Source: an uncultured SAR86 cluster bacterium (lineage in GTDB: Bacteria; Pseudomonadota; Gammaproteobacteria; Magnimaribacterales; TMED112). Taken from it: a DNA stretch of 36,305 nucleotides. Both the position numbers and the translations under genes were made by a program. Shown in pieces: positions 1-7,753 of the stretch. The notes under the pieces were generated by a model. The model was not told where the DNA came from and searched no databases. It saw nothing but the letters and a program-made list of their open reading frames with translations. The first letter of the stretch is position 1. Each line of letters starts with the position of its first letter. Location of the stretch: assembly GCA_902563885.1 (NCBI GenBank), contig CACEYZ010000009.1:1-36305 (forward strand). The letters are read 5' to 3'.

Positions 1-27
1 GGAGTTCGATTCTCCTCAGCTCCACCA
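1..27 (+). ncRNA. ssrA: 3' end of an alanine-accepting tRNA-like RNA, probably tmRNA (partial)
   Basis: The left edge cuts an RNA gene. What remains is a T-arm (GGAG, loop TTCGATT, CTCCT), a seven-base acceptor strand CAGCTCC, discriminator A and an encoded CCA. The acceptor strand has U at the position equivalent to 70, which with A73 is the alanine identity signature. Both tRNA-Ala and tmRNA carry it. The CAGCTCCACCA ending is the usual tmRNA 3' end (paired with 5' GGGGCTG), whereas many gammaproteobacterial tRNA-Ala genes end TAGCTCCACCA or TGGCTCCACCA. I therefore favour tmRNA, but a tRNA-Ala cannot be excluded without the bases to the left. Confidence 0.6.
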
Positions 28-34
28 ATTTAAA

Positions 35-814
35 ATGAATCAAAAAATATATTTTGTTGATACATTTACTGAAAAAACTTTTTCAGGGAATGCTGCTGGT
101 GTTGTTTTCCATAAAGGCGAAATAGATGGAAACACAATGCAAAATATAGCGTTTGAAAATAATCTTTCCGAAACAGCTTTTATAAATACTGCCAAAGAAA
201 ATGAAATTAAATTTTATAGTCCGACAATAGAAGTGGATTTATGTGGACATGCAACGTTAGCTTCTGCATTTATTTTTTTCAACTTCATAGATAAAAAAGC
301 AACAGACACCATTTTTAAATCTAATAGAGGCGAACTAAAAGTAACCAAAAAAGAGGATTCATTAGTAATGTCACTTCCTAAAGATCACCCAAGAAAGGTA
401 GATGTTGGGGAGAAAATTTCTGATGCACTAAATTGTCAGGTAATTGAAGTTTTTAGGGGTATTGATGATTTTCTCGCTATTGTAAAAGATGAAAGCATTG
501 TTGAAACAATGAATCCAAATATAGAAAAAATTGCCGAATTAGATTCGAGAGGCTTAATTGTTTCTGCTAAAGGTGAAACTACTGATTTTACCTCAAGAGT
601 ATTTGGTCCAAATGTAGGTGTTGATGAAGACCCAGTGACAGGATCAGCACATGCTTTACTGGCAACTTATTGGGGCGATGTTCTAAATTTAAAAAAAATG
701 AAAGCGAGACAAGCATCTAAGAGAGGCGGCGAGTTAATCTGCGAAGTTCTAGAAAATAACGTAGAAATTACTGGTAAGGCAAAACTTTATTTACAAGGCG
801 AGATTTATTTTTAA
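35..814 (+). CDS. PhzF-family isomerase/epimerase-like protein
   Basis: 259 residues of the PhzF (phenazine biosynthesis-like, diaminopimelate-epimerase fold) family. Visible marks are the N-terminal VDTFTEKTFSGNAAGVV, the NNLSETAF segment with Glu46 at the family's catalytic glutamate, DLCGHAT at 69-74, and the C-terminal GVDEDPVTGSAH loop. PhzF itself isomerises a dihydro-anthranilate intermediate, but most homologues have no known substrate. No phenazine genes lie here, so I do not infer that pathway. The ATG is only seven bases after the CCA end of the preceding RNA and no Shine-Dalgarno is visible, so it may be made from RNA-gene read-through. Family assignment is firm; the reaction is unknown. 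Confidence 0.9.
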   Translation: MNQKIYFVDTFTEKTFSGNAAGVVFHKGEIDGNTMQNIAFENNLSETAFINTAKENEIKFYSPTIEVDLCGHATLASAFIFFNFIDKKATDTIFKSNRGELKVTKKEDSLVMSLPKDHPRKVDVGEKISDALNCQVIEVFRGIDDFLAIVKDESIVETMNPNIEKIAELDSRGLIVSAKGETTDFTSRVFGPNVGVDEDPVTGSAHALLATYWGDVLNLKKMKARQASKRGGELICEVLENNVEITGKAKLYLQGEIYF

Positions 815-847
815 TTATAAAAAATCAATAAATGGTAAAATGTATAG

Positions 848-1063
848 ATGATGGGATATAGTCCAATTCAAAATCTAGAGACATTATTTGAGATGCCAAA
901 CTTTTTATACTTCTATATTCCAATAATAATTGTAGCTGGAATATTAAAAGCTTTTGCACTGTGGATATCAGCTAGAAGAGGTGAAAAATTTTGGTTTGTA
1001 TTTTTTATTCTGGTGAATCTTCTTGGGATTCCAGAGGCAATTTATATTTATTTAAAAAAATGA
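848..1063 (+). CDS. small two-helix membrane protein (DUF5652-like)
   Basis: 71 residues with two strongly hydrophobic segments (about 22-40 and 48-67) separated by a charged turn, SARRGEKFW. The look (aromatic start, ALW.SARRGEK.WF, then a helix with NLLGIPEAIY) resembles the small DUF5652 membrane family from memory. The family link is tentative and no function is known. Two adjacent ATGs (848 and 851) could start it; neither has a clear Shine-Dalgarno. It sits 33 bases after the PhzF-like gene and its stop runs directly into the AAGGAG ribosome site of ppiB, so it is probably co-transcribed with ppiB. Confidence 0.7.
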   Translation: MMGYSPIQNLETLFEMPNFLYFYIPIIIVAGILKAFALWISARRGEKFWFVFFILVNLLGIPEAIYIYLKK

Positions 1064-1076
1064 AGGAGCAACAAAG

Positions 1077-1595
1077 ATGATTAAAGAGGGAATTGTTACG
1101 GTTCTTTTAACTACTTCTCTTGGAGAAATAAAAATAGAACTAAATAAAGAGTTAGCACCTATTACAACTCAAAATTTTGTTAAATATGTTGAATCTGGTT
1201 TTTATGATCAAACTATTTTTCACAGAGTAATAGAAAATTTTGTAATTCAAGGCGGTGGACATAATGAAGACATGTCAATGAAAGATAAAGATCTTGAGCC
1301 TATTCAAAATGAAGCAAATAATGGCTTAAAAAATGAAAGAGGTTCTATTGCAATGGCTAGAACTGCAGAACCTCATTCAGCTTCATCACAATTTTTCATA
1401 AATTTACAAAATAATTTCACTTTAAATCATACTTCTGAAACATCTAGAGGATGGGGGTATGCAGTTTTTGGAAAAGTTTCAGAGGGAATGGATGTTGTTG
1501 ATAAAATAGCAATGACTGAGACAGGAGTTTTTCCACCACACTCAGATGTGCCAGTAGAACCTATCTTAATTTTAAAAGCCTTAATAGTTGAATAA
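1077..1595 (+). CDS. ppiB: peptidyl-prolyl cis-trans isomerase, cyclophilin type (PpiB)
   Basis: 172 residues, a cytoplasmic-type cyclophilin that catalyses proline cis/trans isomerisation during folding. The active-site block FHRVIENFVIQGGG carries Arg50 and Gln58, followed by NEANNGLKNERGSIAMART and SQFFINL (104-110), then WGYAVFGKVSEGMDVVDKI. No signal peptide is seen, which fits PpiB rather than periplasmic PpiA. The start has a good AAGGAG Shine-Dalgarno eight bases upstream and gives a short N-terminal extension (about eight residues) compared with E. coli PpiB (164). The stop TAA overlaps the next ATG by one base (TAATG), suggesting translational coupling to the SDR gene. Confidence 0.93.
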   Translation: MIKEGIVTVLLTTSLGEIKIELNKELAPITTQNFVKYVESGFYDQTIFHRVIENFVIQGGGHNEDMSMKDKDLEPIQNEANNGLKNERGSIAMARTAEPHSASSQFFINLQNNFTLNHTSETSRGWGYAVFGKVSEGMDVVDKIAMTETGVFPPHSDVPVEPILILKALIVE

Positions 1596-2347
1596 TGGAA
1601 ATGAGATTAAAAGATAAAGTAGCTCTTATTACGGGAGGAGCCTCTGGATTCGGAAAAGAAACAGCTCGTTTATTTAAAGAGCATGGCGCAAGTGTTTTTA
1701 TAAGTGATATAAATTCTGAACGTGGAAAGACTGTAGCTAAGGAATTAGATATAGATTTTTTTGAGCATGATGTAACTGATTCGAAAAGGTGGGAGGAGGT
1801 CATAAATGGAATTGAAGGTAAGGCTGGCAGTTTAAATATTTTAGTAAATAATGCCGGTATAGGTTTTATATCTGATGTTGAGTCAACTAGTGAAGAAGAT
1901 TGGGAGCTTGTTCATAAAGTAGACTTAGATTCAGTATTTTTAGGATGTAAATATGCTTTGCCATTAATGAGAAAATCAGGAAATGGCTCGATCATAAATA
2001 TTTCTTCCATATCCGGTATAGTTGCTGGACATAATTTTGCTGCATATAACAGTGCTAAAGCAGGTGTAAGACATTTATCAAAGTCTGTGGCTTTGCATTG
2101 CGCAAGAACAACTGATCTAGTGAGGTGTAACAGCATACACCCTGTATTTGCTAGAACAGAAATGATGCAAGCTTTTTTTGAAAATGCCAGCGAGGAGTTA
2201 TTGGGAAAATTAGAAAAACAAATACCTATAAGAAAGTTTGCAGAATCAATAGATGTTGCTAATGGAATTTTATTTCTGGCATCTGATGAATCAAAGATGA
2301 TTACAGGTACAGAACTTGTTATCGACGGAGGTTTGTCAGCTCAATAA
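1595..2347 (+). CDS. short-chain dehydrogenase/reductase (classical SDR)
   Basis: 250 residues, the usual length of classical SDRs. Rossmann motif TGGASGFG at 13-20, NNAG at 85-88, catalytic Ser138, Tyr151 and Lys155 (YNSAK), and the C-terminal TGTELVIDGG are all present. Asp38 after the second strand (FISDIN) favours NAD(H) over NADP(H) by the usual rule. It most resembles the cyclopentanol/hydroxysteroid dehydrogenase branch, but the substrate cannot be read from sequence. It overlaps ppiB upstream and tesB downstream by one base each (TAATG). Pairing with an acyl-CoA thioesterase suggests lipid or alcohol oxidation, as inference only. Confidence 0.92.
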   Translation: MEMRLKDKVALITGGASGFGKETARLFKEHGASVFISDINSERGKTVAKELDIDFFEHDVTDSKRWEEVINGIEGKAGSLNILVNNAGIGFISDVESTSEEDWELVHKVDLDSVFLGCKYALPLMRKSGNGSIINISSISGIVAGHNFAAYNSAKAGVRHLSKSVALHCARTTDLVRCNSIHPVFARTEMMQAFFENASEELLGKLEKQIPIRKFAESIDVANGILFLASDESKMITGTELVIDGGLSAQ

Positions 2348-3237
2348 TGGATCAAGAAAAATTAAAGAAAATAGACAATCGATTCCAAAGCGTTCTTGAT
2401 AGACTCTCTCTTGAAAAACTTGACACCTATTTATACAGATTCAAAGGTAAAAATGCTGGAATACAAAGAATATATGGTGGACAAGTTATAGCGCAAGCAT
2501 ACATAGCTGCTAACTCAACACTTGATGAAGATGTTCATCTCCATTCACTACATGCCTATTTTCTTCGTCCAGGAGTTATTAAACAACCAGTATTATTTAG
2601 TGTTGACCCTATAAGAGACGGTAGAAGCTTTTTTACTCGAACAGTAAAGGCAATACAAAATAATGAAGTTATTTTTACAATGTCAGTGTCATTTCATAAA
2701 CATGAAGAAGGTTTTTCACATAGCATAGACATGCCAGATATACCTGGACCTGACGAGTTGAAAACAGAAATTGAAATGCGAGAGGAAAACATAGATTTAA
2801 TTCCTGAAGATTTAAGGCCGTTTTTCTTAAAGGAGAGAGAAATATCATTAAAAATTGTTGAATGGAATGATGTTTTTGACCCACAAAAACTACCTCCGGT
2901 AAGAAATCTATGGATGAAACCAAATGGAAAATTGCCTGATAAAAATGAAATACATCATGCGTTTTTATCATATGTTTCTGATTCGGGTTTACTTGCTCCT
3001 TGTTTGTATCCACATGGATTAAGTTATATGTCACCTAATTTAATGATGGCTAGCCTAGACCACACAATGTGGTTTCATAAACAAAACTTTAGATGGGATG
3101 ATTGGATTCTCTACTCAACAGATAGCCCATATACTGGCAATGCGCGAGGGCTGGGGAGAGGCACTTTTTTTACTAAAGAAGGTGATGTTGTTTCTTCTGT
3201 AACTCAAGAAGGTTTATTGAGAATTAAGACTTCTTAG
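2347..3237 (+). CDS. tesB: acyl-CoA thioesterase II (TesB)
   Basis: 296 residues, a double-hotdog thioesterase that hydrolyses acyl-CoA to fatty acid and CoA (E. coli TesB 286). Family marks include GIQRIYGGQVIAQA (38-51), HSLHAYFLRPG, the second-hotdog SDSGLL with Asp212, ASLDHTMWFH (235-244), and SVTQEGLLR with Gln287. Aligned to E. coli TesB, the Asp/Thr/Gln triad appears as Asp212, Ser236 and Gln287, a conservative Thr-to-Ser change at the middle position; this alignment was made by eye. The start overlaps the SDR stop (TAATG). The last 24 bases overlap the convergent hemE end, leaving no room for a terminator. Confidence 0.92.
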   Translation: MDQEKLKKIDNRFQSVLDRLSLEKLDTYLYRFKGKNAGIQRIYGGQVIAQAYIAANSTLDEDVHLHSLHAYFLRPGVIKQPVLFSVDPIRDGRSFFTRTVKAIQNNEVIFTMSVSFHKHEEGFSHSIDMPDIPGPDELKTEIEMREENIDLIPEDLRPFFLKEREISLKIVEWNDVFDPQKLPPVRNLWMKPNGKLPDKNEIHHAFLSYVSDSGLLAPCLYPHGLSYMSPNLMMASLDHTMWFHKQNFRWDDWILYSTDSPYTGNARGLGRGTFFTKEGDVVSSVTQEGLLRIKTS

Positions 3238-4221
3238 TGTTTTAAGGAAAATTTTAATCTTTTCTGGATCTAAATCAGGAGTTAGTCCCTCACCAACATT
3301 AAAAATATAATTTTTCCTATCTTTAAATTTTGTAAAAATTTCATGTGCCTTTAATTCGATTTCTTCTTCATTTTTTTTGAAAAAAATAGGATTAAGGTTT
3401 CCCTGTATTGTTATATTTTCATCAATATAATTTTCGATTTGATCGGAACAATTAATGCTATATGCTTTAAAAGAGGATTTATCAACAAATGAAGAAAGAA
3501 GTTTGCCACGGTTATATAAAATTAAGGGAACTTCGTTATTTAGAGCTTCATAAATTTGATTTACATATTTCAGAGAATAATCAAAGTAATTATTTTCAAG
3601 GATTCCTGCCCAAGAATCAAAAATTTGAATACAGTCTGCGCCATGTTGCACTTGCTTTTTTCCATATTCAATACAGCAATCTGTAAGCACTTGTAAATAT
3701 GTTTCCGCATCTTTAGAGTTTTCAGATATATATGATTGAATACTTTTAAAATCTTTTGGTGATTGTCCATAAAACATATAAACAAACAACGTCCAAGGAC
3801 TTCCGGTAAATCCTATTAGAGGAACATTAACATTTTCTTTTATTAGAGAAGTTGCACTGTAAACGTATTGGATTTTGTCATGAAATTCATTGGTATTTAA
3901 ATCTAATTTGTCCATTGACGAAAGTGACTTCTCAAATATTGGACCTTTTCCTTTTACAAAATTTACTTTTAAACCTAAAGCATCAGGAATGGTAAGTATA
4001 TCTGTAAAAGTTATTGCCGCATCAAGATCAAATGCGTTTAAAGGTTGCAGAGTAAGCTCTTTACAAATTTCAGGTTTTTTAATCATCTCAAAAAAATCTT
4101 TATATTGAGATCTTACCTTTCTGTACTCTGGCATATATCTGCCGGCCTGTCTCAAGAGCCATACAGGAATATATGGAGCTTCATTTTCTTGGTTGAGTGC
4201 TTTTAAAAAATAATTATTCAA
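3214..4221 (-). CDS. hemE: uroporphyrinogen decarboxylase
   Basis: 335 residues (E. coli 354). HemE decarboxylates the four acetate side chains of uroporphyrinogen III to give coproporphyrinogen III in haem synthesis. Seen are the N-terminal PVWLLRQAGRYMPEYR signature (Arg24, Arg28), FTDILTIPDALG, GFTGSPWTLFVYM and the C-terminal GLTPDLDPEKI. The start is TTG (4221-4219): no ATG lies between it and the signature, and NNYFLKAL matches the NDRYLRAL opening of the E. coli enzyme. The TTG lies inside the end of aroB (8-base overlap), so translation is probably coupled. In Pseudomonas hemE lies near aroKB with gltBD between; those genes are absent here. Confidence 0.93.
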   Translation of the reverse strand: MNNYFLKALNQENEAPYIPVWLLRQAGRYMPEYRKVRSQYKDFFEMIKKPEICKELTLQPLNAFDLDAAITFTDILTIPDALGLKVNFVKGKGPIFEKSLSSMDKLDLNTNEFHDKIQYVYSATSLIKENVNVPLIGFTGSPWTLFVYMFYGQSPKDFKSIQSYISENSKDAETYLQVLTDCCIEYGKKQVQHGADCIQIFDSWAGILENNYFDYSLKYVNQIYEALNNEVPLILYNRGKLLSSFVDKSSFKAYSINCSDQIENYIDENITIQGNLNPIFFKKNEEEIELKAHEIFTKFKDRKNYIFNVGEGLTPDLDPEKIKIFLKTLRSLNSQ

Positions 4222-5278
4222 AGTTATCTATAAAGTTAGTTAAAAATTTTAGAATCTTATTTGGTTCATTTGATTTCCTTAAAAAAGGAACGCCAATTTT
4301 TTTTAGCAAAACTAAATTTATTCCGTTTCCATCATTTTTCTTGTCCAATTCCATTGCACCTAGAATTTTTTCTGCATCTAGCTCTATATCATCTAGATTA
4401 TATTTAAAACTATTTAGAAGATTTTTAGATTTTGTAAAACTTCCTTCGTCTAAAAATTTCTCTTGATAGGAAAATTCTAAAGCCATTTTCATTCCAATTA
4501 TTACTGCATGACCATGAAGTATTGAATTATTTTGATTTGTAGATTCGATTCCATGGGCAAATGTATGTCCAAAATTTAAGAATTTTCTCTGCTCAGCTTC
4601 CAGAAAGTCTTCTGTAACAATTTTTGTTTTTATTTCTACAGATCTTCGTATTTGCTCTTCTAGAAAATCATTATCACGGCTAGCAACTTTTTCAATATTT
4701 TTTAATAAAGTATCGACATCGTCATTTGAAGTTATAATCGCGTGTTTCAATATTTCTGCAAGTCCATTGAGATACTCTTGCTCGTCTAGTGATTCTAAAA
4801 AATTTGTACTGATGATAATTTTTTTAGGATTAAAAAAAGAGCCAACTAAATTTTTATAACTTTCAAAATTTACTCCTGTTTTCCCCCCTACAGAAGCATC
4901 TACCTGTCCTAGTAACGATGTTGGAATAATTATTAAATTTATTCCTCTCATATATATTGATGAGGCAAATCCTCCTAAATCTGTTGTAGCTCCACCACCT
5001 ATTGCAATAAGATGATCATTTCTGTTACAACCACCGTCTTTCAAAAATTTAAGAATTTTAACAGTAGACTGTAAATCTTTTTCTTTTTCAGGACTTTTAA
5101 CAAGATAAATATTTTCGTTTAATAATTTATTCATTTGTGGATTTTTTTCCAAAACTCTTTCATCACATACAAAAAACATTTTTCCATGCTCAGGAAAATT
5201 TTCTGAGATTTTAGAAATTTCTTTCTGATAAAGAATTTCTACTTCTTGTTCTTGATTCTTAAAAACTATTTTTTTCAT
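4214..5278 (-). CDS. aroB: 3-dehydroquinate synthase
   Basis: 354 residues (E. coli 362). AroB converts DAHP to 3-dehydroquinate, step two of the shikimate pathway, using NAD and a divalent metal. Recognisable are the NAD-binding GGGATTDLGGFASSIYMRG, PTSLLGQVDASVGGKTGVN, NGLAEILKHAII, and the metal-site regions EAEQRKFLNFGHTFAHGIE and LHGHAVIIGMKMA. It follows aroK with a 20-base overlap and overlaps hemE by 8 bases, so aroK-aroB-hemE read as one operon. The aroKB pair is standard in gammaproteobacteria. Confidence 0.96.
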   Translation of the reverse strand: MKKIVFKNQEQEVEILYQKEISKISENFPEHGKMFFVCDERVLEKNPQMNKLLNENIYLVKSPEKEKDLQSTVKILKFLKDGGCNRNDHLIAIGGGATTDLGGFASSIYMRGINLIIIPTSLLGQVDASVGGKTGVNFESYKNLVGSFFNPKKIIISTNFLESLDEQEYLNGLAEILKHAIITSNDDVDTLLKNIEKVASRDNDFLEEQIRRSVEIKTKIVTEDFLEAEQRKFLNFGHTFAHGIESTNQNNSILHGHAVIIGMKMALEFSYQEKFLDEGSFTKSKNLLNSFKYNLDDIELDAEKILGAMELDKKNDGNGINLVLLKKIGVPFLRKSNEPNKILKFLTNFIDNFE

Positions 5279-5765
5279 TATTTTTTATCCAGTCTACAAC
5301 CTCATCAATATTTTTTTTATCAATATCAATAGTAGCAATAGATGATTCAATATAATATTGCCTTCTTTTTTCGAGTAATTGACTAAACCCGTTAATGTCC
5401 ATATCTTTCATTAGCGGGCGAAACTCTCTTCTTCTTTTAGACCGTTCATAGAGAACTTCTTCACTTCCATCTAGAAAATAAGTTCTTTCTTTAGATAAGA
5501 AATTTCTAGAGTCTTCATTATTAATGATGCCACCCCCTGTGGATAGAACAAATTTTGTTTTATTTTGAAAATCAATTAGAGATTTATTTTCAATATCTCT
5601 AAAAAAGTCTTCACCATCTTCTTCGAAGATATCTTTAATATTTTTCTTTAATTTAGCTTCAATAATTTTATCTAAATCGTAGAAATCAACTAAAAGACTT
5701 TCAGCTAGTTTTTTTCCAACTGTACTTTTACCAGATCCCATCATGCCTACTAAAAAAATTCTCAT
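5259..5765 (-). CDS. aroK: shikimate kinase
   Basis: 168 residues (E. coli AroK 173). It phosphorylates shikimate at the 3-hydroxyl with ATP. P-loop GMMGSGKST at 7-15, shikimate-binding Asp32 (YDLDKIIE), Arg56 (FFRDIE), the GGG loop at 77-79 (STGGGI) and the lid region RRREFRPLM are all present. First gene of the leftward aroK-aroB-hemE run. The 38 bases between its ATG and that of the rightward penicillin-binding protein must hold both promoters. On the minus strand a TATTAT -10-like box lies about 25 bases before the ATG. Confidence 0.95.
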   Translation of the reverse strand: MRIFLVGMMGSGKSTVGKKLAESLLVDFYDLDKIIEAKLKKNIKDIFEEDGEDFFRDIENKSLIDFQNKTKFVLSTGGGIINNEDSRNFLSKERTYFLDGSEEVLYERSKRRREFRPLMKDMDINGFSQLLEKRRQYYIESSIATIDIDKKNIDEVVDWIKNNEKNSF

Positions 5766-5766
5766 T

Positions 5767-5803
5767 TTTACATTATTTTGTGAATGTGAATAATAATATA
5801 TAA
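5767..5803 (+). promoter_or_regulatory. candidate promoter of the class A PBP gene, possibly leaderless
   Basis: In the 38-base divergent gap, TTTACA (5767-5772, five of six to TTGACA) is followed after 18 bases by TAATAA (5791-5796). A start point about seven bases further falls at the ATG at 5804. No Shine-Dalgarno is visible before that ATG, which would fit a leaderless or very short leader transcript. AT-rich sequence makes chance matches easy. Confidence 0.35.
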
Positions 5804-7753
5804 ATGCTTACAGTCATAAAATCATTAGCTTTATTTTTACAAATAATAATTGTGTTCGTTGGTTGTATTTTTTTATATGTAGACAAAAATACCCCAAACC
5901 TAGATTTAATTTCCGAAAGTGAACTGCAACAACCCATTAGAATTTATTCTAAAGATGGAAAATTAATTGGATTTTTTGGTATTGAAAGAAGAGAATTAAT
6001 AAGTTTTGAACAAATACCAGAAAATCTTAAGAATGCTGTTTTAGCAGCAGAAGATAAAGATTATTTCAATCATTCAGGTGTTAAAATCTCAAGCTTAGTA
6101 AGGGCTCTGTTAGGAGAATTAACAGGTTCACCATCTGGAGGTGGAGGCACCATATCAATGCAAGTAGTGAGGAGCTATTTGCTGTCTACAGAAAGAACTT
6201 ATGAAAGAAAATTAAAAGAAATTTATTTAGCTTGGAGATTAGAAGAATTTATTTCCAAGGAAGAAATTCTTCAGCTTTACTTCAACAAGACATTTTTAGG
6301 AAATAGAAATTACGGATTCAAGGCAGCTTATGATTATTATTTTGGTAAAAATTTTGATGAAATATCTGTAGCTGATTCAGCCACTCTTGCTGCAATTTTA
6401 CAGAGGCCATCGGCTATCAATCCCAAAAAGGATTCAGCAAAGACAAAGAAGAGGAGAAATTTAATTTTAAAAAGGATGTTTGAAGAAGACCTTATATCTT
6501 CAATTCAATATCAAGAATCAATTTTAGAAAATGTAGACTCAAAAACTTATCCTCCCATTTTAGAGCTAGAAGCCCCCCATTTTTCTGAAAGTATTAGAAA
6601 AAAAGTTTTACAAATTTATGGAAATGATGCATTTAAATTGGGTTTAAATGTATACACAACTTTGGATTCAAAGATGCAGATAAATGCACTAAATTCAGTA
6701 AACGAAAATCTTTTTAAATATCAACAAAATGCTAAAGAAAATAACTTAAATGAAAATGGTACCCCTGTAGAGGCAGCATTTATCGCTATGGATTATATAT
6801 CTGGAGAAATAAAGGCCTATGTTGGAGGTAGTAATTTTAAAGATTCAAAGTTTGATAGGGTAACAGCTAAACTAATGCCTGGTTCAACAATCAAGCCATT
6901 CATCTATTCTTGTGCATTTGAAAATGGATTAAGGCCAGCAACAATTGTAGTAGATGGACCAATTATTATTAAAGATGAATTATTAGAGGACTATTGGAGA
7001 CCAAAGAATAATTCTGGCAATTTTCATGGGCCAGTAAGACTGAGAGAATCTTTAATTGAATCTCTAAATTCTGTATCTATAAAACTGACCGATATGCTTG
7101 GATTTGAAAAAATGAATAGCTGTTTTGATAAATATGGCTTTAGTAGTTCAATGGACATTGAAGACCTATCGGGGGCATTAGGAAATGGATTAATTTCACC
7201 TTATGAATTGGCACAGACCTTTTCAATATTCCCAAATAGCGGTGCAACAGCTGATTTTTTCATGATTGAAAAAATTACTAATAGGAAAGGTGAAGTATAT
7301 TTTCAGAATACCTTGAAAGGAAATAAGGAAAGATTAGGTGAGGAAATAGCATTTATCACCAGAGAAATTTTAAAAGAGGGGTTAGATAGGTTTCTTAAAT
7401 TTAGGAACCTAAATCTTGTTATTAAAAATGCTGGAGGCAAAACAGGTACAACAAACGATGCAAGAGACACTTGGTTTGTAGGCTATGCTGAAAATATCAT
7501 AGCTTCTTCTTGGGTTGGTAAAGATGATGGAAGTACTCTAGGAGATGATCAGTTTGGAAGTTCAAATGCTTTGCCTATTTGGTTGGATTTTATGAACAAT
7601 TCAATTGATTTATTGGATGAAACAACTTTTGTAATTCCAGAAGATATTACCCTTGTGAGAATTGATAAGAACACAGGAAAAGTTACAAGTACTTTTGATA
7701 ACGCTATTTTTGAATATTTTTTAGATGATGATCTTGAAGATATTCTAAATTAG
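5804..7753 (+). CDS. mrcA: class A penicillin-binding protein 1A (short form)
   Basis: 649 residues, a bifunctional peptidoglycan glycosyltransferase/transpeptidase anchored by one N-terminal helix (about 5-26). The GT51 domain shows catalytic Glu83 in AAEDKDYFNH, then GGGGTISMQV and the KLKEIYLAWRLE region. The transpeptidase has PGSTIKPF (Ser361, Lys364), SLN at 420-422 and KTG at 546-548. It is about 200 residues shorter than E. coli PBP1A (850). The stretch between the two catalytic domains is too short for the extra OB-type domain of that protein. Position next to aroK matches the mrcA/aroKB arrangement, except that pilMNOPQ, which usually separate them, are missing. The end overlaps the convergent phosphomutase by four bases. 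Confidence 0.9.
   Translation: MLTVIKSLALFLQIIIVFVGCIFLYVDKNTPNLDLISESELQQPIRIYSKDGKLIGFFGIERRELISFEQIPENLKNAVLAAEDKDYFNHSGVKISSLVRALLGELTGSPSGGGGTISMQVVRSYLLSTERTYERKLKEIYLAWRLEEFISKEEILQLYFNKTFLGNRNYGFKAAYDYYFGKNFDEISVADSATLAAILQRPSAINPKKDSAKTKKRRNLILKRMFEEDLISSIQYQESILENVDSKTYPPILELEAPHFSESIRKKVLQIYGNDAFKLGLNVYTTLDSKMQINALNSVNENLFKYQQNAKENNLNENGTPVEAAFIAMDYISGEIKAYVGGSNFKDSKFDRVTAKLMPGSTIKPFIYSCAFENGLRPATIVVDGPIIIKDELLEDYWRPKNNSGNFHGPVRLRESLIESLNSVSIKLTDMLGFEKMNSCFDKYGFSSSMDIEDLSGALGNGLISPYELAQTFSIFPNSGATADFFMIEKITNRKGEVYFQNTLKGNKERLGEEIAFITREILKEGLDRFLKFRNLNLVIKNAGGKTGTTNDARDTWFVGYAENIIASSWVGKDDGSTLGDDQFGSSNALPIWLDFMNNSIDLLDETTFVIPEDITLVRIDKNTGKVTSTFDNAIFEYFLDDDLEDILN

Noticed and set aside
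35-814. Phenazine biosynthesis locus
   Set aside because: Only a PhzF-like protein is present, and this family is widespread without phenazine genes.
1912-2136. Minus-strand open frame inside the SDR gene
   Set aside because: Composition follows the antisense of SDR codons; no independent support.
2675-3034. 119-codon open frame on the minus strand inside tesB
   Set aside because: Antisense shadow of a clearly conserved gene, with no recognisable family pattern and no ribosome site.
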